From positions 248,001 through 312,000 of the forward strand of contig NZ_JAHXBF010000009.1 in the NCBI RefSeq assembly GCF_020103695.1: DNA of 64,000 nt, in the 5' to 3' direction. Origin of the DNA: Hyalangium versicolor. Lineage in GTDB: Bacteria; Myxococcota; Myxococcia; Myxococcales; Myxococcaceae. Numbering within the stretch: position 1 is the first letter of the stretch; each line of letters opens with the position of its first letter. The notes under the pieces are model-generated. The model worked only from the letters and a program-made list of their open reading frames with translations. It searched no databases and was not told the DNA's origin. The position numbers and the translations under genes were made by a program. This document shows, one piece after another, positions 28,959-38,455 of this stretch.

Positions 28959-30887
28959 TCAGTGAGGAACCTCTGGCCCTGGGCTCACCTGGGGTCTGGG
29001 GACGAGCGGCAAACACGCCGTGAAGCGAGCCCCTCCTGCCGGATCGTTGCGCGCGGAGATCCGCCCTCCGTGCGCCTCGACGATCTCCCTCACGACATAG
29101 AGCCCCAACCCCATTCCGCCATAGTGCCGGACCGAGGCGGCCCGCTCGAACCGCTCGAAGATGCGAGAGAGGTCCCCCTCCGGAATGCCAGGACCTCCAT
29201 CCTTGACTTCGATCACCGCCTCCTCGCCGTACTGGCTCAGCATCACCTCCACGGGTGTACCGGCCGCATACTTGAACGCGTTGGCCAGGAGGTTGCTCAG
29301 CACTTGCTCCACGCGAAGGCGGTCCCACGCCCCATGGACGGCGCGGCTCACCTTCACGCGGAGCTCACACCCGGCCTCCTTGCCGAAGACCCGCATGCTC
29401 TCGACCACCTCGATGACTGCCTCCGCGAGGTTGAAGTCCCGCGGATTCAACTCCAGCCGGCCCGTCACGATGAGCGAGACATCCAGCAAGGTCTCGACGA
29501 GCCTGGCGAGCCGCTCGCCACTGCGAGAGGCGCGGTCCAGCTTCTGTGCCATCTTCTTGTCCATCTCCTCGATCCGATCCCGGAGGCTCTGGAGCTGGAG
29601 TTGAAGCGCGGTGAGCGGCGTCTTGAGCTCATGAGAGGCCACGGTGAGGAACTCATCCCGGATGCGAATCGAGTCCTGAGCCTGCAACAGCCGGAGCCGT
29701 TGCTCCTCCTGACGCCTGCGCTCCGTCATGTCACGCGTCACCTTGGTGAACCCGATGAGCTGGCCCGCCGAGTCCCTCAGCGCGGTGATGATGACATTCG
29801 CCCAGAATCTCGTGCCGTCCTTGCGCAGCCTCCACCCCTCATCCTCGGCCCGGCCCTCGAGCTTCGCCCGCTCGAGCATGAGCTCGCATTTCCCCGCCCG
29901 GACCTCCTCCTCCGAATAGAAGAGGGAGAAATGCCTGCCGATGATCTCCTGCCGGCGGTAGCCCTTGATGCGCTCCGCGCCCTCGTTCCACGTCAGCACA
30001 TGGCCCGCTGGGTCCAGCATGAAGATGGCGTAGTCCTTCACCCCCTCCACGAGGGCCCGGTAGCGCTCCTCGCTCTGGCGGATCCTCTCCTCGGCCTCTC
30101 TGCGCTCGCTCAGGTCGCGCGTCACCTGGGTGAAGCCGCGAAGCTGGCCGTTCCTTTCTCGGATGGCGGTGATGACCACGTCCGCCCAGAAGCGGGACCC
30201 GTCCTTGCGCACGCGCCAGCCCTCGTCCTCGGCCCGGCCCCGCTCCGCGGCCTCGCGCAAGAGCGCTTCGGGTCTGCCCTGAAGGCGCAATTCCTGGGGA
30301 TAGAAGACATCAATGCGCTGACCCAGGATCTCCCGGACCGAGTAGCCCTTGATGCGCTGGGCCCCGTCGTTCCAGGACAGCACCCGGCCATCAATGTCTA
30401 CCATGAAGATGGCGTAGTCCTCGACGCGCTCCACCAACAAGCGAAAGAGCTCCTCGCTCTCGCGCACCCGCTCCTCCATCTCGTGCCGCGAGGAGAGATC
30501 GCGGCCGATCCGTGAAAAGCCAACCAACCGTCCCAAGCGATCTCGGACCGCGCTGGTGACGACGTTGACCCAGATCCGGGAGCCATCCCTCCGCGACCTC
30601 CACCCCTCCTCCTCGACACGGCCCTCGGACTCCGCGAGCGAGAGCACCCTCTCGACCTTCCCAGCCTGAACCTCTTCGGGCGGGTAGAACATCGAGACGT
30701 GCTTGCCCACGACCTCCCGCTCCCCATAGCCCGTGATGAGCTCGCCACCGGCGTTCCAGTTCTGGATGAAGCCTCGCGTATCCAGGGTGGTGAAGGAGTA
30801 GTCCTTGAGGCTCGCGACCATCAACCGGAGCCGCTCGTTCGCGAGCCAGGCGCTCTCCTGGGTATCGACGTCCTTCTCGACAGGCAT
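28959..30887 (-). CDS. Soluble triple-PAS sensor histidine kinase
   Basis: 642 aa with no transmembrane segment, hence cytoplasmic sensing. Three tandem PAS/PAC units (about 15-135, 145-262 and 270-390) are strikingly alike; each has a 'WN.G...I.GY' core and a PAC ending such as 'GFTQVTRDLSERR', pointing to internal duplication. The dimerisation/phosphoacceptor segment 'SHELKTPLTAL' lies near 416. HATPase boxes: 'NLLANAFKYA', 'DGGPGIP' and 'GGMGLGLY'. The ATG at 30887 follows GGAGGGG. No response regulator is adjacent; the partner and signal are unknown. Confidence 0.9.
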   Translation of the reverse strand: MPVEKDVDTQESAWLANERLRLMVASLKDYSFTTLDTRGFIQNWNAGGELITGYGEREVVGKHVSMFYPPEEVQAGKVERVLSLAESEGRVEEEGWRSRRDGSRIWVNVVTSAVRDRLGRLVGFSRIGRDLSSRHEMEERVRESEELFRLLVERVEDYAIFMVDIDGRVLSWNDGAQRIKGYSVREILGQRIDVFYPQELRLQGRPEALLREAAERGRAEDEGWRVRKDGSRFWADVVITAIRERNGQLRGFTQVTRDLSERREAEERIRQSEERYRALVEGVKDYAIFMLDPAGHVLTWNEGAERIKGYRRQEIIGRHFSLFYSEEEVRAGKCELMLERAKLEGRAEDEGWRLRKDGTRFWANVIITALRDSAGQLIGFTKVTRDMTERRRQEEQRLRLLQAQDSIRIRDEFLTVASHELKTPLTALQLQLQSLRDRIEEMDKKMAQKLDRASRSGERLARLVETLLDVSLIVTGRLELNPRDFNLAEAVIEVVESMRVFGKEAGCELRVKVSRAVHGAWDRLRVEQVLSNLLANAFKYAAGTPVEVMLSQYGEEAVIEVKDGGPGIPEGDLSRIFERFERAASVRHYGGMGLGLYVVREIVEAHGGRISARNDPAGGARFTACLPLVPRPQVSPGPEVPH

Positions 30888-30995
30888 TGCCCCTCCAAGG
30901 CCTCAGGATCACACGCCGCAGGCTCTCATCGCGGAAAGCCTCACATTTCCGCAATTCCTTCCTGAATTACGACTGATCCACTGGACACTGCCAGA

Positions 30996-31032
30996 GCATG
31001 AGAGTCCTCCACTCAACCAAGGACTCTCATGC
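30996..31032 (-). terminator. 12-bp perfect hairpin ending the exported-protein operon
   Basis: GCATGAGAGTCC and GGACTCTCATGC form a perfect 12-bp stem around a 13-nt loop, 44 bp beyond the stop of the FG-GAP lipoprotein gene. There is no T-run, but it is the longest perfect stem I found in the window and lies where the five-gene operon should end. Confidence 0.6.
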
Positions 31033-31075
31033 ACCGAACCGCGCGGTGAGAAGTGCGCCGTCTCGATGAACAGGC

Positions 31076-34000
31076 TCAGAAGCCGAGCGGCAGCGAGAAG
31101 GCCGTGCCGTTCTGCGTTCCCGTGCGGTAGCTCGTCGGCGCGCCGATGATGAGCGTCGGCGGGCTGGCACTCCCACCCGGCGTGAGCGCCAGGTCCTGTC
31201 CGAAGTTGGAGCGCTCGGTCACATCGCCCGCGACGGTCAGCCAGGGCGTCAGCTTGCCCTTCGACTGGGTCCCTCCCGCGTAGATGTAGACCGCGCCTCC
31301 ACCGTCCGACGCCTCCGAGGCCCCCGTCGCGCTCACGATGAGGTCCGGGATGCTGTCGCCCGTCAGGTCCCGGCCTCCCTCCAACGCGCGCCCGAAGTTC
31401 ACCGCGCGCGTGCGGTGCACCAGCGTCACCGGCGTCAGCCCGCCGCCCACCGCGCCCACCAGCGCCTCGCCCGACGCGGGCCGCTTCGCCACCAATTGCG
31501 CCGTCTCGAAGAGCAGCACCGCCGGCTGCGTCACGTCGTCGTACGGCACGCTCGTCGCGCTGATGGCCAGGAGGTCCTTCCCATCGTTCAGGAACTTGCC
31601 CGCCCGCACCATGGACACGCCCAAGCCCAGGAAGTTGCCGCCCACCTCGCCGTCCGCCGCCAGCCGCACCCACGAGGCCGTCGTCTTGCCTCCGCACTTC
31701 GCCCCGGCCGTGTCGTAACCGAAGAGGATGATCACGCCCGCGCGGTTCGACTCCGTGTAGCGCCAGCCCACCTCGTCGCAACCGTCGCCGTTCAGGTCTC
31801 CCAGCGCCGTGGGCACCGACGTCTGCCGCGTCGTGGAACCATCCGTGAAATAGAGCGGATCACACCCCATCGTCAGCTTCGCCAGCGAGGCGTCATCCGG
31901 CGCGCGCCCGAGGAACACCTCGAACCCGTTGTTGCGCAGCGCGCCGATGTCCTTCTTGCCATCGCCGTTGAAGTCGAACCCGCCCACGACGCCGCGGCCG
32001 ATCGCGCTGCGCTTGCAGCGCGCGTCCGTCTCTGGCGTGCAGCCGGTGATGACCGTTGGCGCCCACAGCCGGTACGCATCCTTGAAGGTGCCATCCGCCT
32101 GCTGCAACGACACCAGCAGGCCGCCAATGCCCTGCGCGCTCGTCGTGACGCAGCCCGTCTTCTGCGCGGAGTACACCGCCAGATCCGCTGTCTGCGTGCT
32201 GCTCGGCACCGTGAAGCCCGTGGCTCCCACCACCGCGTCCGGCCGCCCGTCTCCGTTGAAGTCCGTGAACGTGACGTCCACGCCCACCGCCTTCCCCTTC
32301 ACCACGGGAGCGCTGGCGCCCTCCGCCACCATGGCCGCGGGCGTCCCCTGCGTCGCGTCGAACGTGAAGGCCCGGCCCACGGTGAGATCCGCGCCGTCTC
32401 CATTCGTTCCGGGCCCCGAGTAGCCCGGCGCACCGACGATGGCCACCGCCCGGCCGCCCACACCCGTGGCCGCCGCCACCACCTCGCCGAAGCGCTCCAC
32501 CGAGGGCTTCGCCGGCACGGTCAGCGCCGTCCGGGTCCACTCCGCGAACGAGGCCCCCGCTCGCGAGAAGGACTCCAGCCTTCCGGTGAAGGCGCCCGCG
32601 TCCGTCGACGCGCGCCCGGCGAAGGCCACCAGCCCGCCGCCGCCTGGCCCGCTCCACGGCGCCAGTCCCACCCCGAGCACGTCCGACTTGTTCTGCCCGT
32701 GGATCACCGCCAGCGGTTTGTTGATGCTGGCGCCCTGCGTGAGCGAGGCCAACGGGTAGGCCAGCACCCGGCCCGAGTTGCGCAACGTGGTGTTACCCGC
32801 CGCTGGTGCCGAGGCGTAGGGAGCGCCGAGCACCAGCTCCGAGCCCGGCTGCCCGTCCACGTCCGCCACCGCGAAGCTCCGGCCCGCGAAGATGCTGGCC
32901 GCCTCGCCGTAGATGCGGGCAAAGGCCGTCTCGCGCGTCACCTGCGTGGGCGTCGCCGCGGGAGTGCCCGTGGGCTGCATGGCGCTCAGGTTGAAGATGA
33001 ACGCACCGCCCGCATCCGTGGCCGCCGCGTTGCCGCCACTGCTGGTCAGGTTCGGCGAGTCCGCCCGATCCGCCACCGCCATGAGCATCGCCGGGCGGCC
33101 AGCCTCACTCGGGACGACGCCCAGGCGCCAGGTGCCCTCGTTGGCGTCCGCCGTGTTCGTGAGCATCACATAGGCATCCGCCGTTTCCCGGAAGCGAGTG
33201 CCCTCGGCGCGGCCGAAGAACACCGACACGGCCACCAGCGAGGTCGCCGACGCGACGGTGCCGTCCGCGTTGTAGCGAGACACCTTGCTCAGCGCCGCGA
33301 CGTCCACGCGCCCGTCCCCGTTGAAGTCCGCCGCCACGATGGCCCGGCCCAGGTCCGTGTTGTTGCGCGACATGGGCGTGCCCGTGCTCGACAGATCCGA
33401 GCCGCCCAGGCGGATGGCGGGCAGGTCCGGGATGGGCTGGCCCGGCGTGAGCGTGAAGATGTCGATCGTTCCGCGCCTGGAGGCGGCGGTCGCCAGGTCT
33501 CCCAAGGGCGCGCCGACGATGAGATCCAGATCCCCGTCTCCGTCCGCGTCCGCCACGGCCACGCCCGTGCTGAAGGCGCCACCGCGGATGATGCTGGTGA
33601 GCGGCGCCCGCATCAGCTCCGGCCCGTTGGAACCCCATTTGTAGATGTACACCGCGCCCGAGTCCGCCCCGGTGATGTCCGCGCCCGGAGAGCCCACCAC
33701 CAGCTCCGCGCGCCCGTCATTGTCCAGGTCGCCCGCCACCACCGTGTCGCCAAAACCCGCCGTGTCCGTCTGCCCCGACAGCACCCACGCCGGCTGCGAT
33801 GACAGTCCGGAGGAGCTGCCCTTGAAGACGAACACCGCGCCGCCCTGCGGGCGGTTGATATCGCTCTCGCGCTGGCCCACCGCCACGTCCTGGAAACCAT
33901 CTCCGTCGAAGTCCGCGGTGGTGATGGTGGCCAGGTCCGTGGTGCGGCCATGGGCCTGCGACGAGCGGGCCAGCTCATCCAGCACGCGGATGGAGACCCG

Positions 34001-34786
34001 CGCCTTGTCCAGGGTAAAGGGATCGGACGCCTCCAGCACCGTCAGGCCCTTGTCGCCCGACTGGGTCTTGAAGAAGCCCCCTTCGATCTTGCCTGGACCG
34101 GACACCATCGACCACGTCACCCGATCGCTGCCACCCGTGGTGGCGATCGGAATGGAGGAGCCCGAGGGCAACGCCATCACTCCCGGGTCTCCCTTGAGCT
34201 TCGCGCTGGCGCTCACCTGGAACTCGAGCACCGCCACGTCTCCGGACTTCAGGTCCCGGACGCGCACCAGGTCCGTGCCGGGGTTCGCCCCCGCTGTGTA
34301 GACACCCGTGGCCGAGACCGTGCTGCCCGTCGGCCCGGACGGCAGGGAGTACTCGGCACTCCCGAGCAGCCCCTGGATGAGCACCTGGAAGCTGGTGCCC
34401 GGACGCACCATCGCGCGCGAGGGCGCCACGTCGAAGGCCGCCACCACCTGCACCGTCGTCCGCGCGGACCCGGAGCACTGCAGGTCCTCCACGATCAGCG
34501 TGTCCGTGCTCGGAGTGAGCCCCGCGACGAAGCGGTCCCCGCGGATCTCACCGGAGGAGCCTCCCTGCTCGGAGCGGAAGCGGTAGTGCCCGCTGCCGCC
34601 CGTGGCGGTGAGGTTCACCACGCCGGCCACGCGCAGGGTCTGGGGGTCGGCCTTCAGCGTCAGCGGCGGCAGCCCCTCGCAAGGGTCCACCACGGGGGGA
34701 TTGGGCTGCGGATCCTCACTGTCACCACAACCCAGGACCAGGAGCGCGAGCACACAGCCCGCGCGAGCGAACAGTCGGGACTTCAT
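31076..34786 (-). CDS. Large FG-GAP/VCBS-repeat lipoprotein
   Basis: 1236 aa. Lipoprotein signal 'VLALLVLGCGDS' followed by a proline-rich linker and Ig-like segments (about 45-270). From about 285 come many FG-GAP/VCBS repeats with calcium-loop patterns such as 'DFDGDGFQDVAVG', 'DLDNDGRAELVVG', 'DADGDGDLDLIVG' and 'DFNGDGRPDAVVG', consistent with an integrin-alpha-like beta-propeller on the cell surface. GGAGG site before the ATG. Last gene of the five-gene operon, 21 bp behind the heme-binding lipoprotein. Probable role in binding or presentation at the outer membrane; ligand unknown. Confidence 0.85.
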   Translation of the reverse strand: MKSRLFARAGCVLALLVLGCGDSEDPQPNPPVVDPCEGLPPLTLKADPQTLRVAGVVNLTATGGSGHYRFRSEQGGSSGEIRGDRFVAGLTPSTDTLIVEDLQCSGSARTTVQVVAAFDVAPSRAMVRPGTSFQVLIQGLLGSAEYSLPSGPTGSTVSATGVYTAGANPGTDLVRVRDLKSGDVAVLEFQVSASAKLKGDPGVMALPSGSSIPIATTGGSDRVTWSMVSGPGKIEGGFFKTQSGDKGLTVLEASDPFTLDKARVSIRVLDELARSSQAHGRTTDLATITTADFDGDGFQDVAVGQRESDINRPQGGAVFVFKGSSSGLSSQPAWVLSGQTDTAGFGDTVVAGDLDNDGRAELVVGSPGADITGADSGAVYIYKWGSNGPELMRAPLTSIIRGGAFSTGVAVADADGDGDLDLIVGAPLGDLATAASRRGTIDIFTLTPGQPIPDLPAIRLGGSDLSSTGTPMSRNNTDLGRAIVAADFNGDGRVDVAALSKVSRYNADGTVASATSLVAVSVFFGRAEGTRFRETADAYVMLTNTADANEGTWRLGVVPSEAGRPAMLMAVADRADSPNLTSSGGNAAATDAGGAFIFNLSAMQPTGTPAATPTQVTRETAFARIYGEAASIFAGRSFAVADVDGQPGSELVLGAPYASAPAAGNTTLRNSGRVLAYPLASLTQGASINKPLAVIHGQNKSDVLGVGLAPWSGPGGGGLVAFAGRASTDAGAFTGRLESFSRAGASFAEWTRTALTVPAKPSVERFGEVVAAATGVGGRAVAIVGAPGYSGPGTNGDGADLTVGRAFTFDATQGTPAAMVAEGASAPVVKGKAVGVDVTFTDFNGDGRPDAVVGATGFTVPSSTQTADLAVYSAQKTGCVTTSAQGIGGLLVSLQQADGTFKDAYRLWAPTVITGCTPETDARCKRSAIGRGVVGGFDFNGDGKKDIGALRNNGFEVFLGRAPDDASLAKLTMGCDPLYFTDGSTTRQTSVPTALGDLNGDGCDEVGWRYTESNRAGVIILFGYDTAGAKCGGKTTASWVRLAADGEVGGNFLGLGVSMVRAGKFLNDGKDLLAISATSVPYDDVTQPAVLLFETAQLVAKRPASGEALVGAVGGGLTPVTLVHRTRAVNFGRALEGGRDLTGDSIPDLIVSATGASEASDGGGAVYIYAGGTQSKGKLTPWLTVAGDVTERSNFGQDLALTPGGSASPPTLIIGAPTSYRTGTQNGTAFSLPLGF

Positions 34787-34807
34787 GAGGTGCCTCCTGA
34801 GAATGGC

Positions 34808-36352
34808 TCAGGGCTTGGCGCCAGAGGCGGCCCAGCGCTGGATGAGAGAGATGAGCTGCGGATCCAGAGGACCGTCCGCGGGCATGCGCTGATCGCGCAC
34901 CGCCGCGGTGATGAGGTCCACGTTCTGCTTCCACTGTTCGTACGTGGAGAGGGGCCGGCCAGGTCCCGAGACGTGACACTTGGCGCAGCGCGACTGGAAG
35001 ATGGGCAGCATGTCCTTCTCCCAGCCGACCTCCACCTCGGCGACGGGCTCGAAGTCGAAGTGGACCACGCGCTTCGTCTCGGAGCCGTCCAGGAAGCGGG
35101 ACACCACTTCCAGCGAGTGCTGCCCCTTGTCCAGCGCGGCGAAGGAGAAGGGCCGCAGCGAGCCGTCCTTCTCCAGCCCGCCGAGGCTGTAGTCGGGGGC
35201 CTCCGCGGCGACCTCCGCGCCCGCGACGCGGAACAACATGGTCGGCACCTCGCCACCCGCGGGCGGCACGGCGCGGATGATGCGGCTGTCCTCCACCACC
35301 CGAGCGCCCTGGTTCAGCCCGAGCACTCGAGCCACTGGCGCGCGGTTGATCGCCACCGAGTCCGGGCCGAGCTGCACCCAGGCGCACCCGCTCTCGTCGG
35401 CCGCCAGGAAGCGGAACTCGCGCGTGTCCAGGCCCGAGGCCGTGCCCCACGTGTCCGCGTCCGCGTCATACACGAGCAGCTGATCGCTGGACTTCACCCA
35501 GAGGAAGCGCCCGGCGCCCAGCAACTGCACCGGCCGCTGGGAGAACTCCACGCGCCGCCACGTCTTGTCCTTGTGGCGCAGCAGCCGCTCCGAGGTGAGC
35601 ACCCACAGTTCCGCGTCCTGCTCCGCCGAAGCCGTGAGGGACGCCATGGACACCAGCGTCTCCTTCTCGCCCAACGCGAGCGCCGCCGGGCGCACCTCGT
35701 AGACATTGGCCCCCGTGGCCACGGCCACGTACGGCTTGCCTCCACGCAGCATCCACACGCCCGGAGCCCCATCCTCTGCCGGAGCCACCGCCAGGTGGGT
35801 GATGTTGTCCAGGGGCTCGCCGTTCACCTTGAGCGCGGACAGCAGGCCTTCACTCAGCTTGTACAGCCCCGTCTTGTGCGCCACCCACGCCACGCCATCG
35901 CCCGCCTGGGCCGTGGCCACCGTGCCCCGCCCCAGCGAGCCGCTCCACGGCGGAGCGATCAGCCAGCCCGCGTCCGCGAGGAACAGGCCCGAGTCCGTCT
36001 CCACCAGTGCCGTGCGAGGGCCCAGCGGGAAGGCCGCGTACGCCTTGCCCGGGAGCACCGCGTTGCCCGGGTGGCTCTCGAGCTGCGCCCGGGTGCCATC
36101 CAGCCGCAGCCGGATCGGCTTCCCATCCGTGGCGATGAAGACGCCTCCGCCCGTTTGATCCGCGAACCCCGAGCCCGAGGCCAGCGCCACCTGGGAGTGG
36201 ATCTGCCCAGGCGTGAAGGCCGTCGGTTGGGGCCGCTCCAGCGGCAGCGAGGAAGAGGAAGAGGAATCACCGCACGCGGCGGTGAGGACCAGGAGAAGGG
36301 TGGAGAGACTCACTCCACCCCTCTTCCAAACGCGGGGGGCTGGGATCATCAT
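34808..36352 (-). CDS. Lipoprotein with C-terminal c-type heme motif
   Basis: 514 aa. Signal 'LLLVLTAACGDSSSSSS' gives a lipidated Cys plus Ser spacer. The body (about 50-330) is beta-rich with propeller-like WD/kelch-style strands. At the C-terminus 'QSRCAKCHVSGPGRPL' carries a single CxxCH heme site near 455, and 'DQRMPADGPLD' offers a Met axial ligand, as in planctomycete-type cytochromes. The frame opens with TTG at 36361; the first ATG is at 36352. 22 bp behind the DUF1501 gene. Likely a surface or periplasmic electron-transfer protein working with its operon partners; partner not proven. Confidence 0.8.
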   Translation of the reverse strand: MMIPAPRVWKRGGVSLSTLLLVLTAACGDSSSSSSLPLERPQPTAFTPGQIHSQVALASGSGFADQTGGGVFIATDGKPIRLRLDGTRAQLESHPGNAVLPGKAYAAFPLGPRTALVETDSGLFLADAGWLIAPPWSGSLGRGTVATAQAGDGVAWVAHKTGLYKLSEGLLSALKVNGEPLDNITHLAVAPAEDGAPGVWMLRGGKPYVAVATGANVYEVRPAALALGEKETLVSMASLTASAEQDAELWVLTSERLLRHKDKTWRRVEFSQRPVQLLGAGRFLWVKSSDQLLVYDADADTWGTASGLDTREFRFLAADESGCAWVQLGPDSVAINRAPVARVLGLNQGARVVEDSRIIRAVPPAGGEVPTMLFRVAGAEVAAEAPDYSLGGLEKDGSLRPFSFAALDKGQHSLEVVSRFLDGSETKRVVHFDFEPVAEVEVGWEKDMLPIFQSRCAKCHVSGPGRPLSTYEQWKQNVDLITAAVRDQRMPADGPLDPQLISLIQRWAASGAKP

Positions 36353-36374
36353 CTGCTTCAAGTGTACTTCAACT

Positions 36375-37763
36375 TCAGGCGAGGATGGCCTGCAGGGGCG
36401 AGACGCGGGTGATCGCGTAGTCCAGCTTCGCCGAAGCCAGCACCGTCGCGATGATGTGCTCGGGGAGGATGTTCTCGCCCGTCGGCGTCGCCGTTCCCGT
36501 GCGCAGCTCGAACGTGCCCGGCGACATGCCGATGTCTCCGCTCGCGCCGTACACGTAGTTGTGCTTCACGCCCGCGCCGATGATGGCGCAGCTGTTGGAC
36601 AGGTGGTGATCACGCCCGCCGCTCGCGTTGATGAGCGGCGTGCGCGAGAACTCGGAGAAGATCAGGATCGTCGTGTGGTCGATGAACTTCTTGCCCGAGG
36701 TGGGGTGATCCGACTTCTTCAAGTCATCCACCAGCATGGCGAGCGCATCGAAGCCGCGGCGCTGGTTGTTGGCGTGGGTGAGCTGCGTGCCGAAGTGCGT
36801 GTCCAGGCCGCCCGTGAGGTTGATGGACACGCACTGGCTGATGCCCTTCTTGAGCGCGGTGGCCACCAGCGCCGCGCGGCCCGCCTCGGTGGAGTCGTAG
36901 CCGTTGGCCGGCTTGGTGGCGGGCAGCTTGTACTGCGCCTGCACCGCCGGGTCGTTCTCGAAGCGGAACGCCTTGTCCAGCTGGTTGGAGAGCACCGTGC
37001 GCATCTGGTCCCGGCTGTTCTCGTACGTGGTGCCCACGCCGCGAGCGCCGTAGGCCGCCGCCTCGCAGGAGATGGGCTGGCCGCGGAAGTCCACCAGCTG
37101 CTTCTCCAGCTCGCTGTCCAGCGCCGTGGGGCTGGGCGAGAGCGTCAGCAGCATGTCCTCCGTCCTGCTCACGCGCAGCGCGTTGGCATAGCCGGGGTAG
37201 CGGTCATTGTACGACTCGATGTTGTACGCCACCGAGGGGATGGGCACCGCCGGCTTGAACTGGCCGACGATCTCCGTCGCCGTGGACGAGCCGCGCGCCG
37301 CGCTGCCGATGGGCCGCTTGCCCGTGAGGAAGTAGCGGAAGCCCACGTCGTGGCCCAGCGTCGTCATGTTGATGCCGCGCACCACCGTCATCACGTCGAA
37401 GTGATTGGCCAGCGGGCCCACCGCGGGGCCGAAGGCGATGTTCGACCGCACCCCGTTCGCCTCGGGGATGAGCGGGATGGACTCGAAGCGCGAGTCGTTG
37501 ATGAGGTTGTAGCCCGGCAGGATGCGCGTCTCCGCCGCGCGATCCGCGGTGAACACGCTCGGATCCCGGGGGTCGAACGCCAGCAGCTGATCCCAGCCGC
37601 CGGAGAAGTACACGAAGACGAAGTAGCGGTCCGTGGCCTGGTTGGTCGCCTGAGCGAAGGCCCGGAAGGGGATACCCCCGAAGAGGGTGGATCCCATGAA
37701 GCCGGCGGCGGCCTTGAGGAAGGTGCGGCGCCCGGGGTTCGGATGGTTCGGATTCTTCTTCAT
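36375..37763 (-). CDS. Tat-exported DUF1501 protein
   Basis: 462 aa DUF1501 family, related to the alkaline-phosphatase/sulfatase fold. Twin-arginine signal 'GRRTFLKAAAGF' (11-22) implies folded export, possibly with a cofactor. Typical segments: 'VFVYFSGGWDQLLAFDPRD', 'GLDTHFGTQLTHA', 'IFSEFSRTPLINASGGRDHH' and 'GAGVKHNYVYG'. The ATG at 37763 is chosen because it starts right at the Tat signal. DUF1501 genes are typically paired with DUF1549/DUF1553- or DUF1800-type genes in Planctomycetes and Myxococcota, as here. Enzymatic activity is not established. Confidence 0.88.
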   Translation of the reverse strand: MKKNPNHPNPGRRTFLKAAAGFMGSTLFGGIPFRAFAQATNQATDRYFVFVYFSGGWDQLLAFDPRDPSVFTADRAAETRILPGYNLINDSRFESIPLIPEANGVRSNIAFGPAVGPLANHFDVMTVVRGINMTTLGHDVGFRYFLTGKRPIGSAARGSSTATEIVGQFKPAVPIPSVAYNIESYNDRYPGYANALRVSRTEDMLLTLSPSPTALDSELEKQLVDFRGQPISCEAAAYGARGVGTTYENSRDQMRTVLSNQLDKAFRFENDPAVQAQYKLPATKPANGYDSTEAGRAALVATALKKGISQCVSINLTGGLDTHFGTQLTHANNQRRGFDALAMLVDDLKKSDHPTSGKKFIDHTTILIFSEFSRTPLINASGGRDHHLSNSCAIIGAGVKHNYVYGASGDIGMSPGTFELRTGTATPTGENILPEHIIATVLASAKLDYAITRVSPLQAILA

Positions 37764-37783
37764 GGATGAATTCCCCGAGTGGC

Positions 37784-38455
37784 TCAGTAGGTGAGGAAGC
37801 GCGAGTCCGTCATCAGCGCGATGCACACGGCCGCAAGCGCCTGCTCCGGCTTGTTGATCGTCTTCGAGCGAGTCGCCGCCTGCGTGAAGAAGTTCTTCCA
37901 CTTCGGAAGCTCCTCTCCCTGCAGCGGCGAGCCCCAGAAGCGCGTGGACAGGTAGACGACTGCGTCCGTCACCTGGGCGTCGGTGAGCTTGGTCAGGTCA
38001 CCCACCGGCCCCGTCGGCGTGGTGAAGGTGGCGGTGAGCACGTGCTGGGTGGTGGCGGACTTCTTCACCTCGTCCGTGGCCTGGGCCAGGCACACCACGC
38101 GCGCCCCGTCCTCGAGGAACTTGGCGAACACGAGGTTGGGCTCGGTGTTCTCCGTGTTGACGAGCGCGTAGTCCGCGCGGCCCAGTGAGGGGGCGTACTT
38201 GTTCAGGTCCGTCCAGGGACGGCCCACCGTGGTGGTGATGGACTTGTCCAGCTGGTCCACCGTAAGGCGCCGCGGGGCGCGGCCCACCGAACCCGACTGG
38301 GCCTCGGGGTCCGGCAGCGGCGTGACGGTGCCCTCGTGCGGGTTGGGGATGGGATCCAGCTGCCCCTCGGTGGGAGGCGGCAGGGACGTCTCGTCGGACT
38401 TGTTGGAGCAGGCAGGCGCGAGCGCGAGCAGCGCCAGGGCGATCAGGCGTCGCAT
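37784..38455 (-). CDS. Small lipoprotein of the DUF1501 operon
   Basis: 223 aa. Lipoprotein signal 'ALALLALAPACSNKS'. After a Pro-rich linker, a helical domain includes 'RRLTVDQLDKSITTTVGRPW' and 'VVYLSTRFWGSPLQGEELPK', reminiscent of the helical modules of planctomycete cytochrome-associated (DUF1587/DUF1595-like) proteins. Its ATG shares one base with the stop of the upstream gene (TGATG), so translation is coupled. The DUF1501 gene follows after 20 bp. No heme motif. Function unknown. Confidence 0.75.
   Translation of the reverse strand: MRRLIALALLALAPACSNKSDETSLPPPTEGQLDPIPNPHEGTVTPLPDPEAQSGSVGRAPRRLTVDQLDKSITTTVGRPWTDLNKYAPSLGRADYALVNTENTEPNLVFAKFLEDGARVVCLAQATDEVKKSATTQHVLTATFTTPTGPVGDLTKLTDAQVTDAVVYLSTRFWGSPLQGEELPKWKNFFTQAATRSKTINKPEQALAAVCIALMTDSRFLTY

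Noticed and set aside
33950..36412. 820-codon plus-strand frame across the exported-protein operon
   Set aside because: Antisense to two lipoprotein genes with clear signal peptides; composition typical of spurious frames.
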